Source: Anaerolinea thermophila UNI-1 (lineage in GTDB: Bacteria; Chloroflexota; Anaerolineae; Anaerolineales; Anaerolineaceae). From it: a DNA stretch of 64,000 bases. The notes below the pieces were generated by a model that saw nothing but the letters and a program-made list of their open reading frames with translations, searched no databases and was not told the origin of the DNA. A program made the translations under genes and the position numbers. Location of the stretch: NCBI RefSeq assembly GCF_000199675.1, contig NC_014960.1, forward strand, positions 1,984,001 to 2,048,000. The letters are read 5' to 3'. Positions 58,046 to 64,000 of this stretch are shown piece after piece (the stretch's first letter is position 1; each line of letters begins with the position of its first letter).

Positions 58046-58899
58046 AAAGCATCCGAGACCTTATCCAAACGGAAGAACTCGATCAAATTTTGGGCAATCC
58101 CGAAGTGGTCATTGTGGACTGCCGGTTTGATCTGTTTCAAACAGAATGGGGCAGAGAACAATACCGGCACTCCCATATTCCCGGAGCATACTACGCCCAC
58201 CTCGATGAAGATTTAAGTGGAGTTCGCACCCCACAAACGGGCAGGCATCCTCTTCCAGAAACCGAAGCCTTTGTCAGACTACTCTCTGCCTGGGGAGTTA
58301 CCCCCAATTCACTTGTAGTAGCCTATGATCAAAATGGGGGAGCATTTGCCGCACGTTTGTGGTGGATGCTTCGGTATTGGGGGCATGAAAGGGCCTGTGT
58401 GTTGGATGGAGGATGGGAGAAATGGATACGCGAAAGAAGAAAAACCTCTACCGAAATTCCTGCCCCATCCAAGGGTACTCCATGGCTTACGCCAAAAAAT
58501 GATTGGCTCATTTCCACGGAAGAGATGGCTTCGATCCTTGGGAACAATCAATGGAAAATTATTGATGCCCGAGCACCCCAACGATACAGCGGAGAAGAAG
58601 AGCCTATTGATCCTGTAGCCGGGCATATTCCCGGTGCTCTCAATCGTTTCCACGGCTTTAATCTGGCACCTGATAGCACCTTTCTTCCTCCCGATACCTT
58701 ACGGCAACAATTTTTGGAACTTCTTGGAGAAACTTCTCCTGACCATACAATCGTATATTGTGGTTCTGGTGTGACTTCCTGCCATCACCTGCTGGCGATG
58801 TCCATCGCTGGCTTGGGAATGGGCAAATTGTACGCTGGTTCGTGGAGTGAGTGGATTCGTGATCCCAATCGCCCCATTCGACGGGGTAACCAACCATGA
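58042..58899 (+). CDS. rhodanese-type sulfurtransferase (thiosulfate or 3-mercaptopyruvate)
   Basis: A 285-residue two-rhodanese-domain protein. The N-terminal domain has GHERACVLDGGWEKWI and PGAYYAHLDEDL. The active-site loop CGSGVTS in VVYCGSGVTSCHHLLA is in the C-terminal domain, so the catalytic Cys is present. The CGSGVT form favours 3-mercaptopyruvate sulfurtransferase over thiosulfate (CRKGVT). It overlaps pyk by 4 bases and has its own terminator starting at its stop codon. Confidence 0.9.
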   Translation: MKSIRDLIQTEELDQILGNPEVVIVDCRFDLFQTEWGREQYRHSHIPGAYYAHLDEDLSGVRTPQTGRHPLPETEAFVRLLSAWGVTPNSLVVAYDQNGGAFAARLWWMLRYWGHERACVLDGGWEKWIRERRKTSTEIPAPSKGTPWLTPKNDWLISTEEMASILGNNQWKIIDARAPQRYSGEEEPIDPVAGHIPGALNRFHGFNLAPDSTFLPPDTLRQQFLELLGETSPDHTIVYCGSGVTSCHHLLAMSIAGLGMGKLYAGSWSEWIRDPNRPIRRGNQP

Positions 58900-58938
58900 A
58901 AAAAGCCGTGCGAAACGGAGACTTCGCACGGCTTTTTT
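58899..58938 (+). terminator. terminator after the sulfurtransferase gene
   Basis: A 16-bp perfect stem with flanking A and T runs (GCCGTGCGAA pairing with TTCGCACGGC) ends in TTTTTT. It begins at the stop codon and lies just outside the insertion sequence. Confidence 0.93.
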
Positions 58939-58948
58939 CCAAATAACA

Positions 58949-58957
58949 TTCTATTAG
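58949..58957. repeat. target-site duplication, left copy
   Basis: TTCTATTAG directly abuts the left inverted repeat of the insertion sequence and is repeated exactly at 59876-59884. Confidence 0.92.
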
Positions 58958-58970
58958 TGCTCTGTTGCAA
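58958..58970. repeat. left terminal inverted repeat of the IS
   Basis: TGCTCTGTTGCAA is the exact reverse complement of the right end at 59863-59875. Confidence 0.93.
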
Positions 58971-58999
58971 TCATGGTTGAAATGTGGTAAACATACGGT

Positions 59000-59839
59000 A
59001 TGACCACACGAGAAAGCAGATACGTCCGAGTGGCGAGGATCGCCTACCGGCTTGCCAAACAAGCATTACCGATGTATTCACATGCCAAGAGTCCCCATCA
59101 CTTCACGTTGCCGCAGTTGGGGGCCTGTGTTTTGTTGATGTTCTACCTGAATCTCAGCTATCGCGACATGGAAGAATGGCTGCTGGCAAGCGATGCGGTT
59201 GGTAAGGAGCTGGAATTACCGCGTGTTCCCGATCATACGACCCTGCAACGTACCTACGCCAAGATACGCAAAGCGGATTGGATGCGCATGAACGAGACCT
59301 TGCTCGAGGAAATCGGACGGCCTGAAGAAGAAGGGGTGGCTGCCGATAGTACCGGCTTCTCACCCGGCCCGGCCAGTTCTTACTACCAAAGCCGTTCGGG
59401 AAAAGCCTATCGCCACTGGGCGAAGGGCGTTTATGCCGTTGGAATTGTCTCGCAATTCATCCTTGCGATGCAATCCGGCTGGGGTCCAGGTAGCGATGCC
59501 CCTTATCTGGGCTATCTGCGCCGCAAAGCCAGGCGGTTTGCCAAACGTCGGGCTTGGGTCTTGCTGGCCGATTCAGGGTTCGATGGTCGGACTGTCCGGC
59601 CTCAAGACTTGATTCCACCCGTTCGGCGAGGTGGAAATTTGCTGGCCCCTGAACGACGAGCAAGAAGCGAGCTTGTCTCTGCGGCTCGCCTGGATGGTCT
59701 CTATGGTCAACGCTGGAAGACCGAAACCGTGAATTCGGTCATCAAGCGCAAATTCGGGCAAGCCATCCGCTCGCGGAAACGCAGCCTGCAAAACCGAGAA
59801 CCGATTATCAAAGGACTGGTCTACAACATACACCGCTAG
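59000..59839 (+). CDS. IS5-family DDE transposase
   Basis: A 279-residue transposase without visible frameshift. An N-terminal helix-turn-helix-like region includes LNLSYRDMEEWLLASDAV. The DDE residues are Asp in AADSTGFSPG, Asp in LLADSGFDG and Glu in KTETVNSVIKRKFG, which has the Y/R-x-x-E-x6-K form of the family. Length is typical for the IS903 group. It appears able to be expressed, so the element may be active. Confidence 0.92.
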   Translation: MTTRESRYVRVARIAYRLAKQALPMYSHAKSPHHFTLPQLGACVLLMFYLNLSYRDMEEWLLASDAVGKELELPRVPDHTTLQRTYAKIRKADWMRMNETLLEEIGRPEEEGVAADSTGFSPGPASSYYQSRSGKAYRHWAKGVYAVGIVSQFILAMQSGWGPGSDAPYLGYLRRKARRFAKRRAWVLLADSGFDGRTVRPQDLIPPVRRGGNLLAPERRARSELVSAARLDGLYGQRWKTETVNSVIKRKFGQAIRSRKRSLQNREPIIKGLVYNIHR

Positions 59840-59862
59840 GTGTATCTCTTCCTAACCTATCT

Positions 59863-59875
59863 TTGCAACAGAGCA
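59863..59875. repeat. right terminal inverted repeat of the IS
   Basis: TTGCAACAGAGCA is the exact reverse complement of the left end. Confidence 0.93.
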
Positions 59876-59884
59876 TTCTATTAG
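59876..59884. repeat. target-site duplication, right copy
   Basis: The second copy of TTCTATTAG. On the minus strand it contains the TAA stop codon of korB at 59881-59883, so the coding frame of korB is intact. Confidence 0.92.
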
Positions 59885-60921
59885 AGATTACTGAAAAGCC
59901 ATGAATGGACTTGGTTGAGCGTTTGGGATGCGGGACGTAATTCTCCCTCCGTCATCCGGTTTAAGGGCTTTTCAGGCAACTCGTAAAGGTCAAAAATTGA
60001 AGGGGCGTCCGGCTCAACATAAATTAAGCCGGTGATTAATTCACGCCGTTCGCGAGCCTCTTCCAAAATACGGAAAGCCTCGCTTCGACTGGTTGGATCG
60101 TAATCCCTTTCCAGCTTCCGCAGGGTAATCACCGAACCATCATAGAGTTCTACATCCCGCACAGTACCTTCTTCAAAATCCTCTATGGTCAACTGATCCC
60201 GAGCAGGCACAAAAATCAAATCGTGCAAACGGACTTCGCGCTCTTTGCCAAAAGCATAAGAGTGGATTGTATCGTCCTTATTATTGAAAGTGACACAAGG
60301 GCTGATGATATCCAGCACGGCTGTACCGCGATGTTTAATCGCCGCTTTCAACAGTTCTTTGAGTTGCTTGGGGTCTCCGGCAAACCCACGCGCCACAAAG
60401 GTCGCATTAGATGCCAGGGCTTCCAGACAAATATCTACAGGCAGGAACAAATTCGTGCCCTCATGTTTCAGGGTTAATCCCTTTTCTGCTGTGGCAGAAA
60501 ATTGCCCTTTGGTCAACCCGTAAACCCCGTTATTCTCAACGATATATACCATGGGCAAATTGCGGCGAATGACGTGCTTGAACTGCCCCATGCCAATGCT
60601 GGCAGTGTCACCATCCCCACTCACCCCCATGCCGTACAGAGAAGTATCGGCAAACAAGGCACCCGTAGCCAGAGAGGGCATGCGCCCATGCACACCGTTG
60701 AACGCAAAAGAACGCCCCAGGAAATAAGCCGGGCTTTTACTCGAGCATCCAATCCCTGAAAATTTGACAATTTTCTCGGGCTGGATATTCATTTCGTACA
60801 TGGCTTGAATAATCTGATTGGAGACTGCATTATGTCCACAGCCCTGGCATAAAGTTGAGGGTAAACCGCGATAATCTGTTCGCGAAAGGCCGATTGCATT
60901 AAGAGCCTGAATATCTGCCAT
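59881..60921 (-). CDS. korB: 2-oxoacid:ferredoxin oxidoreductase, beta subunit
   Basis: A 346-residue thiamine-diphosphate subunit: LCQGCGHNAVSNQI near residue 23 (cluster Cys of the N-terminus), SGDGDTASIGMGQFKHVIRR with the TPP Asp, and ENNGVYGLTKGQFS as the metal-binding NN-x-VYGLT segment. It pairs with the alpha subunit upstream, 2 bases away. 2-Oxoglutarate is the likely substrate by family, though pyruvate or branched oxo acids cannot be excluded. Its stop codon lies inside the target duplication of the insertion sequence. Confidence 0.9.
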   Translation of the reverse strand: MADIQALNAIGLSRTDYRGLPSTLCQGCGHNAVSNQIIQAMYEMNIQPEKIVKFSGIGCSSKSPAYFLGRSFAFNGVHGRMPSLATGALFADTSLYGMGVSGDGDTASIGMGQFKHVIRRNLPMVYIVENNGVYGLTKGQFSATAEKGLTLKHEGTNLFLPVDICLEALASNATFVARGFAGDPKQLKELLKAAIKHRGTAVLDIISPCVTFNNKDDTIHSYAFGKEREVRLHDLIFVPARDQLTIEDFEEGTVRDVELYDGSVITLRKLERDYDPTSRSEAFRILEEARERRELITGLIYVEPDAPSIFDLYELPEKPLNRMTEGELRPASQTLNQVHSWLFSNL

Positions 60922-60923
60922 GG

Positions 60924-62771
60924 TTATTTCCTTTCCTGTGCCAAAATCTCATCTCGGATCCAGCGCGCACTTAAGGGCAAACCGTTAATCCTGGAAACTT
61001 GAATGAGTTTCCCGGCATTCTGAGGGTAATTGATCATCAAAATCTGTCGTAATTGTCCATCTCGATTGATTTCCACAACATAGATTCGCTGGTGAGACTC
61101 GATAAATTTTTGTACGTCCTCTTTGAGAGGGAAAGCCCGGATGCGGAGATAATCTGCCTTAATTCCTTCCTGTTCCAGCAAGTCCAGCGCCTCTAAAATG
61201 GCTGGTTCGGTTGACCCCACCGCGATGATGCCAATCTCCGCACCATCTCTGGGATAAAGCACGTTCTCTGGAATATATTGTTTCGCCGTTTCCCACTTCT
61301 TTGCCAGCCGATTAAGAACGCGCTCCCAAACTTCTGGATCTTCGGAGTAACCGGCAAATTCATCGTGTCCGGTACCGCGAGCAAAATAGGCGCTCTTGGG
61401 ATGCAGATTCCCGGGAAGAGTACGGTAAGGGATGCCGTCACCATCTACGTCCAGGTACCTTCCCCACTTCCCCTCATTCTTCTGAAGAATTGCTTCGAGG
61501 TCTTTTTCCCACAAAACCTTCCCCCGGTCCATTGGAGTCTGGGGATACTCAAATGGGTCGCACATCCAGTTGTTCATTCCAAGATCAAGGTCACTCATCA
61601 CCACTACAGGCATTTGCAGGCGCTCGGCAATGTCGAACGCTCTCCAGCCGAACTCGAAACACTCATTGATGTTTCCTGGGAATAGCTGGATGTATTGAGT
61701 GTCACCATGGCTCATAAAATAGACTTCCGTAATATCTCCCTGAGCAGTGCGGGTGGGTAAACCGGTGCTCGGTCCCACTCGCTGAACATCCCAGACGACC
61801 AGTGGAACCTCGGCAAAATACGCCAGCCCCATATATTCGCTCATCAGGCTCAAACCGGGGCCAGCGGTTGCCGTCATGGCACGTAAGCCAGCCCAGCCAG
61901 CGCCTACCAGCATGCCAATAGCAGCAATCTCATCTTCTGCCTGTACAACCACGTAATTTTGTTTGCCGGTTTCCGGGTCGGTGCGCAGTTTGGGAAGGTA
62001 TTCAATCAATGCCTCTGGAAGAGAAGATGCTGGAGTGATGGGATACCAGGAAACAAACTGTACTCCTCCATAAATACTCCCCAATGCCGCCGCTGTATTG
62101 CCGTCTGCAAGGAGTTTTCCCTTCGTCTTATCCATTGGAGCAACTTTGTAAGGATCTTTCTTCTGGAGGTTTTCTTTTGCCCATTGATAGGCGTTTTGAA
62201 TAACCGCCATGTTGCTCTCTATCGGTGTCTTTTTGCCCTTGAAGTGAAACTCCAGTGCAGCATGCACCGCGTTCAGGTCTATATCCAGCAAATAAGAGAG
62301 AATCCCGACATATACCATGTTAGAGACAAAATCACGCAACTGGGAAGGGATTTCCACCGTCTTAATTAATTGTTTGACAGGCATAGGGTAATAAATGAGA
62401 TCGTCTCGATTGGGAGGGGTTTTGATGTCTTCATTGTAGAGAACCACACCACCAGGGACCAGAAATTCCAAGTCCTTCACAAACGTGGCGGGATTCATAG
62501 CCACAATAATGTTGTCCTTCTCAACCCGTCCGACATACCCATCTTTGCTAACCCGAATAGTGTACCAGGTGGGCAACCCCTGAATATTCGACGGGAAAAT
62601 ATTCTTACCCGAGACCGGAATTCCCATCTTGAACAGGGCACGCATCACCGTGAGATTGGCTGTGGCACTTCCGGAACCATTCACCGTACAGAAGGTGATA
62701 GCAAAATCATTAATCACTTCCGGATTGACCTGAGGAGAGGAAACCGTTTCAAGTTGTTCTGTGAGTGGCAT
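60924..62771 (-). CDS. korA: 2-oxoacid:ferredoxin oxidoreductase, fused gamma-alpha subunit
   Basis: A 615-residue protein. Residues 1-190 are the gamma (acceptor) domain with NGSGSATANLTVMRALFK. The rest is the alpha pyrimidine domain with YPITPASSLPEALIEYLP, ATAGPGLSLMSEYMGLAYFAEVPLVVWDVQR and a C-terminal transketolase-like domain. With KorB it oxidatively decarboxylates a 2-oxoacid to acyl-CoA, reducing ferredoxin. I choose the ATG at 62771 because AAAAGGAG is 6 bases upstream; the longer start at 62846 lies inside the regulator gene. Confidence 0.92.
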   Translation of the reverse strand: MPLTEQLETVSSPQVNPEVINDFAITFCTVNGSGSATANLTVMRALFKMGIPVSGKNIFPSNIQGLPTWYTIRVSKDGYVGRVEKDNIIVAMNPATFVKDLEFLVPGGVVLYNEDIKTPPNRDDLIYYPMPVKQLIKTVEIPSQLRDFVSNMVYVGILSYLLDIDLNAVHAALEFHFKGKKTPIESNMAVIQNAYQWAKENLQKKDPYKVAPMDKTKGKLLADGNTAAALGSIYGGVQFVSWYPITPASSLPEALIEYLPKLRTDPETGKQNYVVVQAEDEIAAIGMLVGAGWAGLRAMTATAGPGLSLMSEYMGLAYFAEVPLVVWDVQRVGPSTGLPTRTAQGDITEVYFMSHGDTQYIQLFPGNINECFEFGWRAFDIAERLQMPVVVMSDLDLGMNNWMCDPFEYPQTPMDRGKVLWEKDLEAILQKNEGKWGRYLDVDGDGIPYRTLPGNLHPKSAYFARGTGHDEFAGYSEDPEVWERVLNRLAKKWETAKQYIPENVLYPRDGAEIGIIAVGSTEPAILEALDLLEQEGIKADYLRIRAFPLKEDVQKFIESHQRIYVVEINRDGQLRQILMINYPQNAGKLIQVSRINGLPLSARWIRDEILAQERK

Positions 62772-62790
62772 AAATTCTCCTTTTCTGCTT

Positions 62791-63492
62791 TCATTCAAAT
62801 CGAGGAGCAATATCAGGATGCTGACGCTGGGTAAGCAATCCTGCATGTTCCATCAATAATTGGAAACCGAGATCGAGATTCTCATTGAGAATGGCTTCTA
62901 CCATACGGCGATGATAATCCCACACCCTGCATAGATAGTTCATATCGGTGTAATAAGCCAAACCAATCGCTTCGTACAAGTCCCAGTAGGCTTCCAAAAT
63001 ACCCAACACAAATGGATTGTTAAGTTTGCGATACATGCTTAAGTGCAGTTCGCGATGCTCTTCGTGAGGAAGTTGAGGGGGATTCCTGCGTAATTTTTCT
63101 TCTGCTCTTTCTACCAGAGAAAGTAGAGAATGGCGGTCGGCAGGACTCATACTCAGGACCCCCTGGTACCAGAAGCCTGCCTCCACCTGTTTTCGCAAGT
63201 CCGAAAATTGAGCAAAGTGAGTCTCATCCATTTGAATGGCGAACCCTGCACTTTGAAGCAAGGCTGGTTTCAGAGAGTATGGAAGAACTCGTACCCCCAC
63301 CCTGGGACGAACCTCTACCAATCCCAGTGCTCTAGCCACTTCCAGTTGTTCTCGCAAAGAAGCAAGGCTGATCCCCAGATGCTCGCTAATCGTTGTCAAA
63401 GGTGGAAGGGAATCCCCTTTTTTACCAACTTCAGCAAGGTACTGCAGGAAAGGGCTGAGAAAAGACAAATTTTGGTGCTCCGGTGAAGCCAT
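62791..63492 (-). CDS. GntR/FadR-type regulator with FCD domain
   Basis: A 233-residue regulator. The N-terminal winged-helix has SLPPLTTISEHLGISLASLREQLEVARALGLV in place of the usual RLPSERELA...SRTPVREAL, and GVGVRVLPYS as the wing. The C-terminal FCD domain follows with metal-ligand-type residues (HEEHRELHLSMY, HRRMVEAIL, LLMEHAG). It lies 19 bases upstream of korA on the same strand, so it probably controls the korAB operon and itself through the palindrome at 63505-63526. The effector is likely an organic acid. Confidence 0.86.
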   Translation of the reverse strand: MASPEHQNLSFLSPFLQYLAEVGKKGDSLPPLTTISEHLGISLASLREQLEVARALGLVEVRPRVGVRVLPYSLKPALLQSAGFAIQMDETHFAQFSDLRKQVEAGFWYQGVLSMSPADRHSLLSLVERAEEKLRRNPPQLPHEEHRELHLSMYRKLNNPFVLGILEAYWDLYEAIGLAYYTDMNYLCRVWDYHRRMVEAILNENLDLGFQLLMEHAGLLTQRQHPDIAPRFE

Positions 63493-63504
63493 AGATTGCT
63501 CTTA

Positions 63505-63526
63505 TTAATCAGATTAATCTGATTAA
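63505..63526. promoter_or_regulatory. perfect 22-bp palindromic operator
   Basis: A 22-bp sequence identical to its reverse complement; each half is TTAATCAGATT and the centre is ATTAAT. It starts right after the -10 box of the regulator's promoter and ends 12 bases before the start codon, so a bound protein would block transcription. Autoregulation by the adjacent FCD regulator is inference. Confidence 0.8.
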
Positions 63527-63555
63527 AGCGTATCACAAAACAAGAGCACCGTCAA
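63527..63555 (-). promoter_or_regulatory. promoter of the FCD regulator-korAB operon
   Basis: On the minus strand TTGACG (63550-63555) and TACGCT (63527-63532) have a 17-base spacer. The 22-bp palindrome follows with no gap, covering the expected start point. Confidence 0.7.
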
Positions 63556-63590
63556 CGACTTTAATCACAAAAACATTGGACTTTTTTATG

Positions 63591-64000
63591 TTATTCCATT
63601 GAGTAGAGGGAAGAAAAGACTTCAGGAAAATCGGAAAGGGCTTTTCCCAGACGCACCCCATACCAGAAAAGGGTATCGCCCGGAATCAGCCAAATGCGGT
63701 TTTTTTTCACCGCTGGAGTATTCTGAAATAATTTTATAAAGCGTTCTACTGCAGAAGATTCAAACGAAAAAGGTTCGTCTGGAAGCAAAATCACTTCAGG
63801 ATCACCGCTACAGACCTCGTCAGGGGTAACAACGGGATAACGCAGGTCCAAATCCTGCCCTTCCCCAGAAGGTTTTTCTTTTTGCTTTGCGCCAAAAATA
63901 TTTTCTCCTCCAAACAGGGAGAGCAAATCAGCCGGATAGGTCTGATCGTTGAAGGTAATCCACCGGATCTGCCCTGTCAGAGTTTCTTCCCAGACCGGGC
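63591..64000 (-). CDS. ABC transporter substrate-binding protein (helical-backbone metal receptor), C-terminal part
   Basis: The frame stays open to the right edge, so only the C-terminal about 136 residues are seen. It has the class III periplasmic-binding pattern of BtuF/FhuD-like receptors: RWITFNDQTYPADLLSLFGG, DPEVILLPDEPFSFESS, and a final WLIPGDTLFWYGVRLGKALS. The ligand is probably cobalamin, heme or an iron complex. The rest of the gene and its signal peptide lie outside the window. Confidence 0.8.
   Translation of the reverse strand, partial: PVWEETLTGQIRWITFNDQTYPADLLSLFGGENIFGAKQKEKPSGEGQDLDLRYPVVTPDEVCSGDPEVILLPDEPFSFESSAVERFIKLFQNTPAVKKNRIWLIPGDTLFWYGVRLGKALSDFPEVFSSLYSME

Larger units (their letters stand above)
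58958..59875 (+). mobile_element. IS5-family insertion sequence (IS903-like group)
   Basis: A 918-bp element with perfect 13-bp terminal inverted repeats, TGCTCTGTTGCAA, extended by an imperfect match. It is flanked by a perfect 9-bp direct repeat and encodes one DDE transposase. The 9-bp duplication and the terminal sequence fit the IS903 group of IS5. It is visibly richer in G+C than its surroundings. It lies between the sulfurtransferase terminator and korB, with the duplication containing the korB stop codon. Confidence 0.92.

Noticed and set aside
58042..58899. A link between the rhodanese and the suf genes
   Set aside because: It is coupled to pyruvate kinase about 15 kb away from suf, and nothing in the sequence connects the two beyond general sulfur chemistry.

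Overview
The window reads as chromosomal DNA of a fermentative, strictly anaerobic bacterium. The best guess is the Chloroflexota class Anaerolineae (an Anaerolinea-like organism). This is inferred from gene content: a transaldolase/glucose-6-phosphate isomerase fusion, HydB-type NADH/flavin modules, a ferredoxin-dependent 2-oxoacid oxidoreductase, a SUF-only Fe-S operon, and an apiosidase-like glycoside hydrolase beside a cellobiose-phosphorylase-like protein. No rRNA or taxonomic marker was compared. Coding density is high, overlaps of the ATGA type are common, and most starts have a purine-rich ribosome binding site. A few strong promoters end right at the start codon, which suggests leaderless mRNAs.

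Region by region. 1-5.5 kb (minus): 5' part of an M32 carboxypeptidase, a GH140-like hydrolase, a small unknown ORF and a 1161-residue cellobiose-phosphorylase-like protein. 5.7-13.3 kb (plus): short-chain dehydrogenase, LOG-type nucleotide hydrolase, TetR regulator, extended SDR, an MFS transporter behind a long leader, glycerol-1-phosphate dehydrogenase and L-2-hydroxyglutarate oxidase. 13.4-20.6 kb: YifB/ComM ATPase, PAC2 protein, pentapeptide-repeat protein, PfkB kinase, and a minus-strand block of hisS, tRNA-His, a glycosyltransferase, tRNA-Met and tRNA-Gln.

20.7-35.3 kb (plus) is the most distinctive part. Signalling-type genes (DRTGG, CBS plus ATPase, DRTGG, PHP, GHKL ATPase) are interleaved with two NuoE/NuoF-like modules. 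These are followed by a cNMP-binding protein without a DNA-binding domain and a complete hypABFCDE set for [NiFe]-hydrogenase maturation. No catalytic hydrogenase subunit is present. All three thioredoxin-like ferredoxin domains in the cluster have lost their cluster-ligating cysteines.

35.3-36.9 kb: a methyltransferase and a PIG-L deacetylase. 36.9-44.3 kb: a sufCBD-(unknown)-SU-Rieske operon divergent from a SufR-like repressor and a DUF59/SufT-like gene, with back-to-back promoters around an inverted repeat; then an SCP2-domain protein. 44.6-48.8 kb: CorA, DegV, an alpha-oxoamine synthase and a ROK sugar kinase. 48.8-54.1 kb (minus): transketolase, RpiB and the Tal-Pgi fusion, a compact non-oxidative pentose phosphate operon. 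54.3-58.9 kb (plus): ornithine carbamoyltransferase, ornithine aminotransferase, pyruvate kinase and a rhodanese. 58.96-59.88 kb: an apparently intact IS5-family (IS903-like) insertion sequence with a perfect 9-bp target duplication, placed exactly at the stop codon of korB. 59.9-63.6 kb (minus): an FCD-type regulator, korA and korB, with a perfect 22-bp palindrome over the regulator's promoter. The window ends inside a metal/cobalamin-type substrate-binding protein gene.
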